Positions 26,052 through 35,334 of a DNA stretch of 64,000 nucleotides are shown in pieces. Origin of the DNA: Azospirillaceae bacterium (GTDB lineage: Bacteria > Pseudomonadota > Alphaproteobacteria > Azospirillales > Azospirillaceae); the NCBI GenBank assembly GCA_031291675.1, contig JARLIO010000005.1, positions 1 to 64,000 on the forward strand, given 5' to 3'. The notes beneath the pieces were generated by a model that saw only the letters and a program-made list of their open reading frames with translations, was not told where the DNA came from and ran no database searches. The position numbers were made by a program, and so were the translations under genes. Numbering within the stretch: the first letter of the stretch is position 1; the number at the start of each line of letters is the position of its first letter.

Positions 26052-26612
26052 GCCGTCTCCAGAACGCATCATATCGTCCCCGAAACATTATTGTACGTCT
26101 ATTTGACAAGATGATAACGGGAAATTTCCCGATTCTGGCGACAATCGTGTCATCGGCATGTCCGTATCAAAAATACAGCGTCGAAACATAAATTTTCTAA
26201 CCTTCGACCGGCGGTGCCGGCAATGTCACCTGATTTTCGGGTTACCTTCCCACCAACGCTGTTGACCGCGTTCGCCGCGACATGCGGCGACGGGCCCGTT
26301 TTCGGGCTGCCCATGACTGCATGGCGCGGCCTATCGATGTATTCTTGCAAATTTTTGTTATCACCACACGCGGCAAAATCAGCGATCGCTGCGCGTTCAC
26401 TTCGACTCCCGGGTCAGTAACTTTTGTTCCTGATTCAGGCATCCCGCTGCACGATCAGCAGGTCTATCGACAAAACTGACAAATAGTATAGATTCAGCGG
26501 CAGGAGATCGCGACGGATACGGATCAAACCGCCAAAGGTAGGCACCGCTCGGGTCCCGCGGGATGACCGGTGTACCCCCGGTGTCGACGGATCCGGGGAG
26601 AAGGAACCAGGA
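26052..26612. other. Intergenic region upstream of the hybrid histidine kinase
   Basis: About 560 bp with no supported gene. The part near 26060-26200 is A+T-rich and likely carries the acetyltransferase promoter. The stretch 26200-26600 leads to the kinase; a weak GGGGAGAAGGAACCAGGA lies just before its ATG. No repeat copies are present. Confidence 0.55.
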
Positions 26613-29600
26613 ATGAGGTCCCAAGCCTACTGGCGTCCCTTCTTTGCGCTGTTCCTGCCGGCCGCGATCCTGATCCTTCTCGGCGTCATCCTTTACGGCC
26701 AGGCGGAGATCCGCCGTGAAATCGCCCAGAGCGGCTCGGTTCAGCGCGCCACCATTGCCGGCGGTAGCGATGTGCTGCGCCACAATCTACGCGATGTTAC
26801 CGCCGACATCAGCTTCCTGGTCCGGCTCCCCAGTCTGCGCCGCACCATCACCGATCCCAGCCCGGACAATCTCATGTCCGTGGCCTCGAATTTCATCGCC
26901 TTTGCCGAGACCAATGCCGTCTATGATCAAGTCCGCTGGATCGACGAAACGGGCCAGGAACGGATCCGCGTCAACTATGCCGATGGCCAGGGCGTGGCGG
27001 TGCCGGCGGCACAGCTCCAAAATAAAGCCGATCGCTATTATTTCATAGAAAGCAATCGCCTGCCCGCCGGTGCGATCTATTTATCGCCGTTCGACCTCAA
27101 TGTTGAGAACGGCGCGATCGAACAGCCCTTCAAGCCGACGCTGCGCTTTGCGATGCCACTGGTTGATGCCGTGGCACATCGGCATGGTATTCTGATCCTC
27201 AACTATCTGGGGCGGGATCTTCTGGAAGCCTTCAGCGGCACCGCCAGCCGCGCCGCCGCGCCGCTGATGCTGGTCAACAAGGACGGTTTTTGGTTGCACG
27301 CCCTGCAGCCGCAGGACGAATGGGGTTTCATGCTGGGCCACGCCGACACCGGCCTGGCCCGACGCAATCCCCAGGCCTGGGACCGGATCCGCACGCAGAC
27401 CGAAGGCCAGGTTGAGCTGTCCGACGGTCTCTGGACCTGGGAGACCATCGATCCCGCCGCGGAGGTCAGCCGCGGCTTTCACCGCCCGCCATCGATCGAC
27501 CCGGCGCCCCACGAGCCACAACCCGCCGTCAACGCCAGCGAATTCTGGAAGGCGGTGGCGCAAATCCCGGCGTCCCGCCTCGACGCCATCCGCGCCGGCG
27601 TCTGGAGCACTCTCGTGCCGGTCGCGATCGTGCTGATCGGAGCCACCGCGCTGGGGATCGCGCTGCTGGCCCGATCCCAGCAGCGCATCCTGGCGCTCAA
27701 TGACGACCTGACCCGCAAGGCCGCCGAGGCCGAGGCCGCCAACCAGGCCAAGGCCCGCTTTCTCGCCAATATGAGCCACGAGATCCGGACACCGATCAAC
27801 GCGATCCTGGGGCTGACCCATCTGCTGGAGAATGCCCCGCTCGGCGCCGACGAGCTGGATCTGGTCGCCAAGATCCGGGTCGCCGGGCGGCTGTTGCTGG
27901 GCACGGTCAATGACATCCTCGATGTCTCCAAAATCGAGGCCGGGCGGCTGGATCTGGAGCAGACACCGTTCCGCCTCGCCGATGTCCTCGATCATGTCGC
28001 CGCCCTGCTGGCGCCCAGCGTGGAAAGCGACGCGCTGGAGCTGATCATCGGGCCGCCGCCGCCTGATGCCGCCATGGTCGTCGGTGATGCGCTCCGTTTG
28101 CAACAGGTCCTGGTCAACCTGGTCACCAATGCGATCAAGTTCACGCGATCCGGTGAGGTCAGCGTCCAGGTTGCCACGGTCGCCCGCGACGGCGATCGAC
28201 TGACCCTGCGCTTCACGGTGTGCGATACCGGAATCGGGATCGCGCCCGAACAACTGGCCGTGATTTTCACGCCCTTCACCCAGGCCGACAGCTCGACGAC
28301 GCGGCGCTTCGGCGGCACCGGCCTGGGTCTGACAATCTGCCGCCACCTCGTCGCCGCCATGGGCGGCACGATCGGTGTCACGAGCGAACCCGAGCTGGGC
28401 AGCGAGTTCTGGTTCACCGTGTCTTTGCGCATCGAGCCGGACGAGCCGCCGGTCGCATCGGTGGTGGCGCAACGTCACCTGCTGATCGTCGACGACAAAG
28501 CGAGGACGCGCGAGGTTCTCGCGGATATCGTCCGCTCGCTGCACGGCACCGCCGAGACGGTCGCCGACGGCGACGCCGCGATGGCCCGGCTGCAAACCCA
28601 GGCCGCACGACCCGTTGATATCGTCCTGATCGACGCGATGATGCCCGGTCGCGACGGCGTGGCCACCGCCCAGGCTTTGCGCCGCATCGCGCGCCCGGCG
28701 GCGCGGCCCTGGCTGCTGATCATGGTGGCCCCGTTCGCGCGCGCCGCGCTCGTCGACACCCTGGCGACCCAACCGGGCCTGATCGACGCCGTGGTGACCA
28801 AACCGGTCACCGGCTCGGCGCTGTCCGACGCCGTGGGCCGGCTGGTGGGTCGGCGCGACGGCGCCGCGGCGCCACAGGCCGGCGGCCGGGTGGCGCGACG
28901 CCAGGTGTTGCCCGGCCTGCGGGTGCTGGTTGTTGACGACAGCGACATCAACCGTGAGGTCGCCTGCCGGATCCTGGAAAGCCAGGGCGCCGTGGTCACC
29001 CTGGCCGCCGATGGCCGGGCGGCGCTCACCGCTTTGTCGGCGCGCCCGGCGGCGATCGATGTCGTTTTGATGGACGTGCAGATGCCGGTAATGGACGGTT
29101 ATGAGGCCTGCCAGCGCATCCGCAGTGATCTTGGCCTCCACGACCTGCCGGTGCTCGCCTTGACCGCCGGTGCCATGCCGGCCGAACACCAAGCCGCGCT
29201 GGCCGCCGGCATGAACGGCTTCATCGCCAAACCGATCGATGTCGGCCTGATGATCGCGACGCTGCAACGTGTGACCGGCTGCCGGCCACAGGTTGAGACG
29301 ATCCCGCCAGCCGCCGCGCCCGACGCGTCGCCCGCCACTGACGCCCGCGAACCCACGGCGCCCGCCGCCATCCTGGACTTCGCCGCCGGGATGGAGGATT
29401 GGCAGGACGACGCGCTCTATCGCCACTATCTGCACCGCTTCATCGACGGCTACGGCGATGCCGGGCGGCGGGTTATTGCGGCACTGGCCGCGGGCGACCG
29501 GCACGGCGCAGCCCAACTGGTGCACCAGCTCAAGGGGATGGCCGGCAATCTGGCGCTGCCCGAAGTCGCCCGCCTGGTTGGCGCGCTGCAGGCCGCGCTG

Positions 29601-29741
29601 GCCGATGACCCGGAGGATCCGGCGTCCCCCAACCCATGCGGCGCGGCCGCGATCGTGAAACTGGCGGTCACGTTGCAACAGGCGCTGGACGCGGCGCGCC
29701 CGGTGATCGCCGCGTTGCCCGAGACCTCACCCCTGCCATAG
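26613..29741 (+). CDS. Hybrid sensor histidine kinase (BarA-like phosphorelay)
   Basis: 1042 aa in order: TM1 (about 8-28), a periplasmic sensor region with a CACHE-like look (about 30-320), TM2 (about 325-350), HisKA with phospho-acceptor His389 in NMSHEIRTP, HATPase_c with N and G boxes ([20 protein letters not shown]), receiver 1 (D674), receiver 2 (D821 in LMDVQMP) and an Hpt domain with His971 in LVHQLKG. This is a full His-Asp-His relay, so it must pass phosphate to an outside response regulator. Receiver 1 is diverged and may be regulatory. GGAGAAGGAACCAGGA precedes the ATG. No partner gene is adjacent. Confidence 0.93.
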   Translation: MRSQAYWRPFFALFLPAAILILLGVILYGQAEIRREIAQSGSVQRATIAGGSDVLRHNLRDVTADISFLVRLPSLRRTITDPSPDNLMSVASNFIAFAETNAVYDQVRWIDETGQERIRVNYADGQGVAVPAAQLQNKADRYYFIESNRLPAGAIYLSPFDLNVENGAIEQPFKPTLRFAMPLVDAVAHRHGILILNYLGRDLLEAFSGTASRAAAPLMLVNKDGFWLHALQPQDEWGFMLGHADTGLARRNPQAWDRIRTQTEGQVELSDGLWTWETIDPAAEVSRGFHRPPSIDPAPHEPQPAVNASEFWKAVAQIPASRLDAIRAGVWSTLVPVAIVLIGATALGIALLARSQQRILALNDDLTRKAAEAEAANQAKARFLANMSHEIRTPINAILGLTHLLENAPLGADELDLVAKIRVAGRLLLGTVNDILDVSKIEAGRLDLEQTPFRLADVLDHVAALLAPSVESDALELIIGPPPPDAAMVVGDALRLQQVLVNLVTNAIKFTRSGEVSVQVATVARDGDRLTLRFTVCDTGIGIAPEQLAVIFTPFTQADSSTTRRFGGTGLGLTICRHLVAAMGGTIGVTSEPELGSEFWFTVSLRIEPDEPPVASVVAQRHLLIVDDKARTREVLADIVRSLHGTAETVADGDAAMARLQTQAARPVDIVLIDAMMPGRDGVATAQALRRIARPAARPWLLIMVAPFARAALVDTLATQPGLIDAVVTKPVTGSALSDAVGRLVGRRDGAAAPQAGGRVARRQVLPGLRVLVVDDSDINREVACRILESQGAVVTLAADGRAALTALSARPAAIDVVLMDVQMPVMDGYEACQRIRSDLGLHDLPVLALTAGAMPAEHQAALAAGMNGFIAKPIDVGLMIATLQRVTGCRPQVETIPPAAAPDASPATDAREPTAPAAILDFAAGMEDWQDDALYRHYLHRFIDGYGDAGRRVIAALAAGDRHGAAQLVHQLKGMAGNLALPEVARLVGALQAALADDPEDPASPNPCGAAAIVKLAVTLQQALDAARPVIAALPETSPLP

Positions 29742-29834
29742 CGTCGCAGCTTGGCGGTCCGATTTGCGTACCACCACCGTGGTGCGAGCCCTGACAAGGA
29801 CCAATACCCGCGACGCGCGGTCGCCGTCGCGACC

Positions 29835-29875
29835 ATACCAGCCCGCCATGAGCCAAGATTATGGCGGGCTGGTAT
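29835..29875. terminator. Perfect 15-bp inverted repeat, terminator-like hairpin
   Basis: ATACCAGCCCGCCAT (29835-29849) and ATGGCGGGCTGGTAT (29861-29875) with an 11-nt loop, 93 bp after the kinase stop codon. No T-run follows, so it may be a repeat or RNA-processing structure. A related hairpin is at 45587-45615. Confidence 0.55.
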
Positions 29876-29912
29876 CAGAGTTCTGCGGCCGAATAACCTG
29901 CCGGCCTGGTGG

Positions 29913-30151
29913 CTCGCGTCGCTGACAATGAGAGGATCTCTCGCCACCATCATGCCCGCGACCGCGGGCATCCAGAGTCGCAACCTCCGTGGTTCCAAGC
30001 GGAGGTTCTGAGCACGTGGCACTGGACCCACGCGGTCGTAGCGGTGACGAAAAAGACGCTTGAAATGGCTGGTTAGCGAAAAGCAACGCTTATCTTAGCG
30101 CCTATGCGCGTTCGCGAGGGCGACGGTCGCAAATCCGATGACGCCCCCCAC
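29913..30151. repeat. Family C palindromic repeats, two partial copies
   Basis: GTCGCTGACAATGAGAGGAT at 29926 onward and GCGAGGGCGACGGTCGCAAA near 30114. With the hairpin upstream these fill the gene-free space of about 450 bp between the kinase and the collar locus. Confidence 0.78.
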
Positions 30152-30193
30152 TGGTACCGATCCGCCGTCGAGTGACGCGTTGACCCGCAAGGG

Positions 30194-30517
30194 TCAGGTG
30201 AAGGCCGCCTGATAGCGGTAGCCTTTTCCCTCCGGGTCCGGTCCGACCGGGACCAGGAAGATCGACAGATCACCGAGAACCGGATGGCTCAGGGTGTGGA
30301 TGTGCTGCGGCAAGGAGCCTTGCGATTCCAGGAACTCCAACTGGAACGGCTCGGTACGGATCGGGACCCCCGGCGGGCCCGAGACGGTCCCCAGGGTGGA
30401 CGCCGCAACCAGGGTCAGGGTCACGGTCCGGCCTTCCCAGGCAACCTGAAAAGTTGAGTCTAGGTGGGGTTCGAAATGAGCCAGTGACAGATCAGCCAAT
30501 GACACGGACGCGGGCAT
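30194..30517 (-). CDS. DUF6916-like protein of the tail-collar cassette (locus 1)
   Basis: 107 aa: LSLAHFEPHLDSTFQV, then EPFQLEFLESQG, LPQHIHTLSHPVLGDLSIFLVPVGPD and a YQAAF end. The same layout is seen in the 97-aa protein at 54043-54336. This matches DUF6916-type proteins, which sit beside collar proteins in many Proteobacteria and have no known function. GGAGA precedes the ATG at 30517. It is divergent from the collar genes; the shared upstream region has an ACGATCGT array. Confidence 0.75.
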   Translation of the reverse strand: MPASVSLADLSLAHFEPHLDSTFQVAWEGRTVTLTLVAASTLGTVSGPPGVPIRTEPFQLEFLESQGSLPQHIHTLSHPVLGDLSIFLVPVGPDPEGKGYRYQAAFT

Positions 30518-30643
30518 ATCGGTTCTCCGCTCAAGGGTTACAACACCATCTTCCGTCGTCGGGAACGGAAAGTCTCGTGAAGATGCACGATCATGATCCA
30601 TTTGACAATATCGATCCGTCCTGAGCCGAAAATATTCCAGCAT

Positions 30644-30691
30644 ACGATCGTCATCAAAGTCATACGATCGTGCACAACGACACACGATCGT
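30644..30691. promoter_or_regulatory. Array of three ACGATCGT palindromes at exact 20-bp spacing
   Basis: ACGATCGT starts at 30644, 30664 and 30684. The 20-bp period is about two helical turns, placing the sites on one DNA face. It lies in the 358-bp, A+T-rich space between the DUF6916-like and the first collar gene. It is a good candidate for binding a cooperative regulator. Confidence 0.6.
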
Positions 30692-30875
30692 AAGTAATAT
30701 CCTTCATGACTGGTATGGTATTTCGCCAGAAACGGTAATTTTAATTGTTCACATGCAATTCGCGACATGAAATGTCATGATCTGTTTTGCATGGACATTT
30801 CTTTTGAATTGTGTTTCTTTGAAACGGTCCGCAGGGCGCTTCCTGCCAAGAGCCAATTCAATGACGGAGGAACGC

Positions 30876-31397
30876 GTGACAGACAGTTTCGTCGGCGAAA
30901 TACGGATGTTCGGCTTTCGCTGGGCGCCTTCGGGCTGGGCGCTCTGTGAGGGTACCGTTCTTAGCATTCAACAGAATGCCGCCTTGTATGCCTTGATTGG
31001 CAAAACCTTTGGCGGTGACGGCAAAACAACATTCGCTCTGCCGGATCTGCGTGGCCGCACCTGGCTCGGCGCCGGCGCCGGCTTCGTCGTTGGGACGGCG
31101 TCTGGCGACGAGACCATCGCGCTTGATCTCATCTCGATGCCGCAACACACGCACGCCGTCGAGGCCTATGACGGCGGCGGCAGCTACAATCCCAACAAGG
31201 GTGGCGCGCTTTATGCCACGGCGCCGTCGACCGCGCCGGTGACCAACCTGTACGGCGCGGCAAGCGGCACACCCCAGTTGCTGAATCCCGGCACGGTCGA
31301 CACCGCCGGCTCCGGGGCCAAACATAACAATATGCAACCCTTTGCCGTCGTCAATTTCTGTATCTGTACTGCGGGAGATTTTCCCACGCGGCCATGA
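30876..31397 (+). CDS. Phage tail-collar (MdpB-like) protein, locus 1 copy 1
   Basis: 173 aa from a GTG at 30876: GGAGG lies at 30866-30870, and starting here aligns VTDSFVGEIR with the openings of the other copies (MTDYFLGEIR, MADAFIGEIR), whereas the ATG at 30861 adds five residues. The collar-domain motif is F-x-G-E-I-R...P-x-G-W...C-E-G...YALIGKTFGGDGKTTFALPDLRGR, ending in NNMQPFAVVNFCIC. These domains occur in phage tail fibres and microcystin-dependent proteins; here no other phage genes are near. It is the first of three tandem copies. Confidence 0.88.
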   Translation: MTDSFVGEIRMFGFRWAPSGWALCEGTVLSIQQNAALYALIGKTFGGDGKTTFALPDLRGRTWLGAGAGFVVGTASGDETIALDLISMPQHTHAVEAYDGGGSYNPNKGGALYATAPSTAPVTNLYGAASGTPQLLNPGTVDTAGSGAKHNNMQPFAVVNFCICTAGDFPTRP

Positions 31398-31441
31398 TGC
31401 CATTGATATCGACAACCTCATCGAATCGGGGATGTTAAACT

Positions 31442-31972
31442 ATGACTGATTATTTTCTGGGGGAGATTCGCCTGTTTTCTGGCAACTATGCGCCAGTAGA
31501 CTTCCTTCCCTGCGATGGCCGATCGCTTTCCGTGTCGGATAATCAACCTCTGTTTGCGTTGATCGGCACGATCTGGGGCGGGGACGGTGTCACAAAGTTC
31601 GCGCTTCCCGATCTGCGCGGCCGCGCGCCGATTGGCCAGGGATCGGGACCGGGGCTGACCTCCCGCACGATCGGTCAGACCGGCGGCGCGGAAACCGTCG
31701 CGCTGACCGACGCTTCGATGCTTCCGGCCCATTCTCACGGCTGGAACATCCAGGCGACGGAGGCGAAGTCCGTGACACCGACCAAAAACCTGTTGGCGCA
31801 ACTGCCGACCGGCACCGCCGGTTTTGTAAAATCAGCTGACGTGGTGGGCACGATCGCGTTCAGCGATACGATGTGCGCATTCGATGGCGGCAACCAGTCT
31901 CACACCAACATGATGCCAAGTCTGGCCCTGACTTACATGATCTGCACCAACGGGCTGTATCCGAGCTCGTAA
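31442..31972 (+). CDS. Phage tail-collar (MdpB-like) protein, locus 1 copy 2
   Basis: 176 aa: MTDYFLGEIRLFSGNYAPVDFLPCDGRSLSVSDNQPLFALIGTIWGGDGVTKFALPDLRGRAPIGQG, the full collar motif. The variable middle (about 80-150) and the NQSHTNMMPSLALTYMICTNG end follow. It lies 44 bp after copy 1 and is probably co-transcribed. Sequence differs markedly from its neighbours outside the motif, so these are old paralogues, not fresh duplications. Function is unknown; surface fibre-like trimers are possible. Confidence 0.88.
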   Translation: MTDYFLGEIRLFSGNYAPVDFLPCDGRSLSVSDNQPLFALIGTIWGGDGVTKFALPDLRGRAPIGQGSGPGLTSRTIGQTGGAETVALTDASMLPAHSHGWNIQATEAKSVTPTKNLLAQLPTGTAGFVKSADVVGTIAFSDTMCAFDGGNQSHTNMMPSLALTYMICTNGLYPSS

Positions 31973-31994
31973 GCGTGACGGGAGGAAATGCACC

Positions 31995-32561
31995 ATGGCT
32001 GACGCTTTCATCGGAGAAATCCGTGCCTTCGGCTTTTCCTGGGCACCGTACGGCTGGTTCTTGTGTGACGGATCTTTGGTCCCAACCGCACAATACCAGG
32101 CCCTCGCAGCGGTGATCGCCAAAGCATTCGGCAGCCCGGACAACAACAATTTCAACCTTCCAAATCTTGTTGCGCGCACCCCGATCGGCGCCGGAACGGG
32201 GACCAACCTAACCCGCCGTCCCTTTGCCTCGACTGTCGGCGCTGCACAGGTGACTTTGACCGAGGCCGAGATGCCCTCTCATCATCATCAGATGAAATTG
32301 GCCGCCGGGAAATCGGCAGCCATCGAAATCGCCACGCCGGATGCCACCAGCTATCCGACGCGGGTTTCAAATGTCACGGTCTCCCCGGCGGTCTCTATTC
32401 ATGCCTTCGTCGAGGCATCGGCGAGCCCCGCCAACACGACGATGGCCCCGAGCACGCTGGCGACCTCCGGTAGCGGCGGATCGCATCCGAACCTCCAGCC
32501 CCTGCTGCCGCTGAATTTTTACATCTGCTGGATCGGCTGGTACCCGGTTCCCCCCAGTTGA
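31995..32561 (+). CDS. Phage tail-collar (MdpB-like) protein, locus 1 copy 3
   Basis: 188 aa: MADAFIGEIRAFGFSWAPYGWFLCDGSLVPTAQYQALAAVIAKAFGSPDNNNFNLPNLVARTPIGAG. The collar core is slightly diverged (LPNLVAR for LPDLRGR). The C-terminus HPNLQPLLPLNFYICWIG is typical. GGGAGGAA precedes the ATG by 8 nt; the gap to copy 2 is 22 bp. It closes the collar set; a GNAT remnant and the peptide locus follow on the same strand. Confidence 0.87.
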   Translation: MADAFIGEIRAFGFSWAPYGWFLCDGSLVPTAQYQALAAVIAKAFGSPDNNNFNLPNLVARTPIGAGTGTNLTRRPFASTVGAAQVTLTEAEMPSHHHQMKLAAGKSAAIEIATPDATSYPTRVSNVTVSPAVSIHAFVEASASPANTTMAPSTLATSGSGGSHPNLQPLLPLNFYICWIGWYPVPPS

Positions 32562-32635
32562 GCCGAGGCGTTTGTCGATGCCGAATTTCAGCCATAGCCT
32601 GGCGCTGCCGGAGTCCCTGACGACGCAAGGTTATT

Positions 32636-33066
32636 TTGCTGCGGGGCGAGACGGACGCGGACCGGCCGTTCCTGGAACGCCTGTACCAGTCGGTCCGCCG
32701 GGATGGGCTGGCGCAAGCCCCGTGGTCCGAGGAGCAGAAGCAACAGTTTCCCTTGTGGCAGTTTGCTTTGCAACACCGGCACCAGAGCTATTTCCGATCA
32801 CGTTGGATCGGAAATAGCTCTAGATCGTTGTTTTGTCGCATTTTCTACGCCCAACCGGAACCCACCTGGTCGGAAAATGCTCTATCTTGTCCATTACAGC
32901 GATGCCGATTTCGGAATCCTGGATCAGGCCGGTGCCCCGGCGGGCCGGCTTCCAGGAAGTCAGCCGGGATGGCGTCTATGCCCGGATGGAACGGCGATTC
33001 GGCGATACGGGCGCGACGATTGCTATTGCCTCGGCGATCGCCGATGATACTATCGGCACGGGTTGA
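32636..33066 (+). pseudogene. GNAT N-acetyltransferase remnant split by a family B repeat
   Basis: Before the repeat the frame reads LRGETDADRPFLERLYQSVRRDGLAQAPWSEEQKQQF...QHRHQSYF, the N-terminal part of GNAT proteins often linked to collar genes. After the 99-bp repeat (32785-32883), HYSDADFGILDQAGAPAGRL continues the same domain. It then skips to GFQEVSRDGVYARMERR, a GNAT C-terminus, through an internal deletion and frame change. The only start is a weak TTG at 32636. The gene is dead, yet its place between collar genes and the peptide locus suggests it once belonged to the cassette. Confidence 0.78.
32785..32883 (+). repeat. Family B repeat, copy 1
   Basis: Begins with the hairpin GAGCTATTTCCGAT-CACGTTGG-ATCGGAAATAGCTC (32785-32820) and ends TGGTCGGAAAATGCTCT. 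A matching copy in the opposite direction lies at 37429-37528. A weaker hairpin trace occurs near 21961-21993. Confidence 0.92.
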
Positions 33067-33084
33067 TTAGGGTGATGGCCGGAC

Positions 33085-33267
33085 ATGCCAACGGATGATC
33101 GAGAACCGACCGAACGCGGTGACAGTGAGGTTCGCGCGGACAGGGGAGCTGCCGTGGCGCACCGTCCGTTATGGCGACGTCCGGAGGTTTCGGTTTTGAG
33201 TATTGAAATCGGAACGGCGACCGGCAGCACCAGCAGTTCTCAGGACAGCGGGTTTTATTCCTCCTGA
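33085..33267 (+). CDS. Candidate lasso-peptide precursor, locus 1
   Basis: 60 aa; the acidic N-terminus is followed by W30-R-R-P33, then eleven residues to T44-A45, and TGSTSSSQDSGFYSS at the end. In lasso leaders an aromatic-x-x-P motif is read by the PqqD-like protein and a Thr occupies the second-last leader position. With T44 in that place the core is T46-S60, and Asp54 is core residue 9, a normal macrolactam acceptor. If the core starts at G47 the ring has 8 residues. The core is Ser-rich and ends in Ser, as in kinase-modified paeninodin. A GTG at 33154 with AGGGGAG is an alternative start. The cyclase gene follows within 50 bp. Confidence 0.7.
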   Translation: MPTDDREPTERGDSEVRADRGAAVAHRPLWRRPEVSVLSIEIGTATGSTSSSQDSGFYSS

Positions 33268-33315
33268 TGCCTGGTCACAACGGGCCCGCATGATCGGGTG
33301 TCAAGGTCGTCGGCA

Positions 33316-35214
33316 ATGAGTTCATTTCTGGGGGCGGTATCGTTCGCCGGCGCCGCGGCTGACCTTCCCGGTGATATCGGCTCACCACCCGACGAAATCG
33401 GATTGCGGTCCTGCGCACGGTTCCGGGCGGCCCATACGGTCATTGCCTACCGTGACCACGCTGTGACACCGGCGGATCAGAATCGTTCCCGACCCTGCCC
33501 GGCATGGGGCGGGCAGGGCTGGGTGTGTTTCACCGGACGCCTGGACGACCGGGCCGTGCTGGCCGATGCGCTTGACCTTGAATTCGCCGAGGGTATTGCC
33601 GACAGCCTGTTGGCCTGCCGGGCGCTGGAGCGCTGGGGTGAAGAGGGTATCGCGCGCCTGCTCGGCGAATTCGCCCTTGCCGCCTGGCACGATGGTGAAA
33701 GGCGGCTGATCATCGCGGGTGATCTGCTGGGATCGCGGACCATCTATTATTGCCGGCGCGCCGACATGGTCTTGTTTTCGACCACGCTCCGGGGTCTGCT
33801 CGCCTCGCCGCACGTCTCCCGGGCGCTCGATGAATGCCACATCGCCGATTTTCTGGCGCGAAATTGCGGCGATGACGATGCCACCTTCTATCGCGATATC
33901 CGCAAGGTCATTCCCGGCCACGGCGTGGTCATCGAGGCCGAACGGACGCGGACAATCGCCGGCCGTCGTCTCGATCCCGACCGCCGCCTTCGCCTGAAGG
34001 ACGACCAGGCCTATGTCGAGGCGGCGCGGGAACTGCTGGACCAGGCGGTCGCAGATCGCCTGCGCGCCGCAGGGCCGGTGCTGATTTCGGCCAGCAGCGG
34101 CCTCGACAGTGCCTGCATCGCCGTCAGCGCGGCGTCGCGCGGGGTGCCGGTCACGCTGTTGACCGCGGTCCCGGACCCCGGTCTGCCGACCGTCCAGGTC
34201 CGGGGGCGATATGGCGACGAACGCCCGCCGGTCGAGGCCCTGGTGGCCGCGTTGCCCGGTCTGACCGCCGAGTTCCACCCGCCGCCCGTGGACACCGACT
34301 GGAGTCCCGACCAGCTAACCAGTATCGCCGCCGGCGGCATTCCCAGCAAGATCCCGTTCCAGATGCCCTGGTTCGGTGGCGTCCACCGGCGTGCCGCGGC
34401 GCTGGGCGCCAGCTCGATCCTGGGCGGTGCTTTTGGCAATTTCTTCCTCAGCTGGGACGGGATCCGCGGCCTGCAGACCCTGCTTTGTCGCGGAAGGCTG
34501 GTTCCCCTCGCCCGTGAGCTGGTCCTGGGTTCCCACGGCCATCCGAGGCGGTTCCTCGGCCTCGTCAAGCGTGGCCTGGTGCACCCGTTGCTCGGTGGCC
34601 GGATCCGCCCCCTTGACCTGGAGGGCTATTCGGCGCTGGACCCGCAGGTGGTGAAGGATTTCGCGGTCATCGAGCGGCTGCGTCAGCGCGGCAACAGCGC
34701 CCGTTTCGCCTTCCGCGGTGACAGCCGGCAGCTGCGCCTGCACGGACTGCGGCGGAACCGTTTCTGGTCCGCCGACCAGTTGAGCGTGTTGCGCAGCCTC
34801 TATGGTCTGCAGGAAAGCATGCCGCTCGCCGATCCGCGGCTGATCGATTTCTGCCTGGCAATTCCGGAGGATCAGTTTCTGCGCGACGGGACCGACCGCT
34901 ACCTGGCACGACGGTTGTTGCGGGCCGCGGGCGTTCCCGCCGTGATCACCGAAAACCGCCAGCGGGGATACCAGCATCCGGAGTGGTTTGCGCATATGTC
35001 CCGGATCCAGCCCTCGCTGCCCGCCCAGATCGATCGGATTCGCCGGTCACCCACGGCACGACGTCTGATTGACCTTGACCGCCTGGACCATATCGTCGCC
35101 CATTGGCCGCGCGATGCGGCGGAGGCGGAACGCCGGAAAGGCGAGGTCAGGACCTTGCTGAACGGTGCGCTGAGCGCCGGCACTTTTATCGCCTGGGCCG
35201 AAGGCACGAACTGA
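33316..35214 (+). CDS. Asparagine-synthetase-like lasso cyclase (C protein), locus 1
   Basis: 632 aa from the ATG at 33316 (GTG at 33298 possible). The glutaminase-like N-terminal half lacks the usual Cys2 nucleophile, as in lasso C proteins. The ATP-pyrophosphatase half carries the P-loop S-S-G-L-D-S at 260-265 (canonical SGGLDS with one change). C proteins adenylate the Asp or Glu side chain of the core and close the ring on the N-terminal amine. The gene follows the precursor candidate directly and is convergent to the sulfotransferase/kinase/PqqD operon. A true asparagine synthetase would be expected to keep Cys2. Confidence 0.82.
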   Translation: MSSFLGAVSFAGAAADLPGDIGSPPDEIGLRSCARFRAAHTVIAYRDHAVTPADQNRSRPCPAWGGQGWVCFTGRLDDRAVLADALDLEFAEGIADSLLACRALERWGEEGIARLLGEFALAAWHDGERRLIIAGDLLGSRTIYYCRRADMVLFSTTLRGLLASPHVSRALDECHIADFLARNCGDDDATFYRDIRKVIPGHGVVIEAERTRTIAGRRLDPDRRLRLKDDQAYVEAARELLDQAVADRLRAAGPVLISASSGLDSACIAVSAASRGVPVTLLTAVPDPGLPTVQVRGRYGDERPPVEALVAALPGLTAEFHPPPVDTDWSPDQLTSIAAGGIPSKIPFQMPWFGGVHRRAAALGASSILGGAFGNFFLSWDGIRGLQTLLCRGRLVPLARELVLGSHGHPRRFLGLVKRGLVHPLLGGRIRPLDLEGYSALDPQVVKDFAVIERLRQRGNSARFAFRGDSRQLRLHGLRRNRFWSADQLSVLRSLYGLQESMPLADPRLIDFCLAIPEDQFLRDGTDRYLARRLLRAAGVPAVITENRQRGYQHPEWFAHMSRIQPSLPAQIDRIRRSPTARRLIDLDRLDHIVAHWPRDAAEAERRKGEVRTLLNGALSAGTFIAWAEGTN

Positions 35215-35334
35215 CCGGCGGCGACCGCCGCGGCCCGCAAGGGCCGAAGCCTGCGTGGCGTTTGAAAGAAAGTGGCGCGGGCCTCCGTGCCCGCGGTCGC
35301 AAATTCGATGACGCACCCCCCCTCGATCGGATGC

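Noticed and set aside
27081-29678. 865-aa minus-strand ORF in the hybrid kinase region
   Set aside because: Antisense shadow of the kinase. The kinase frame carries His, Asp and Hpt motifs, while this one has none.
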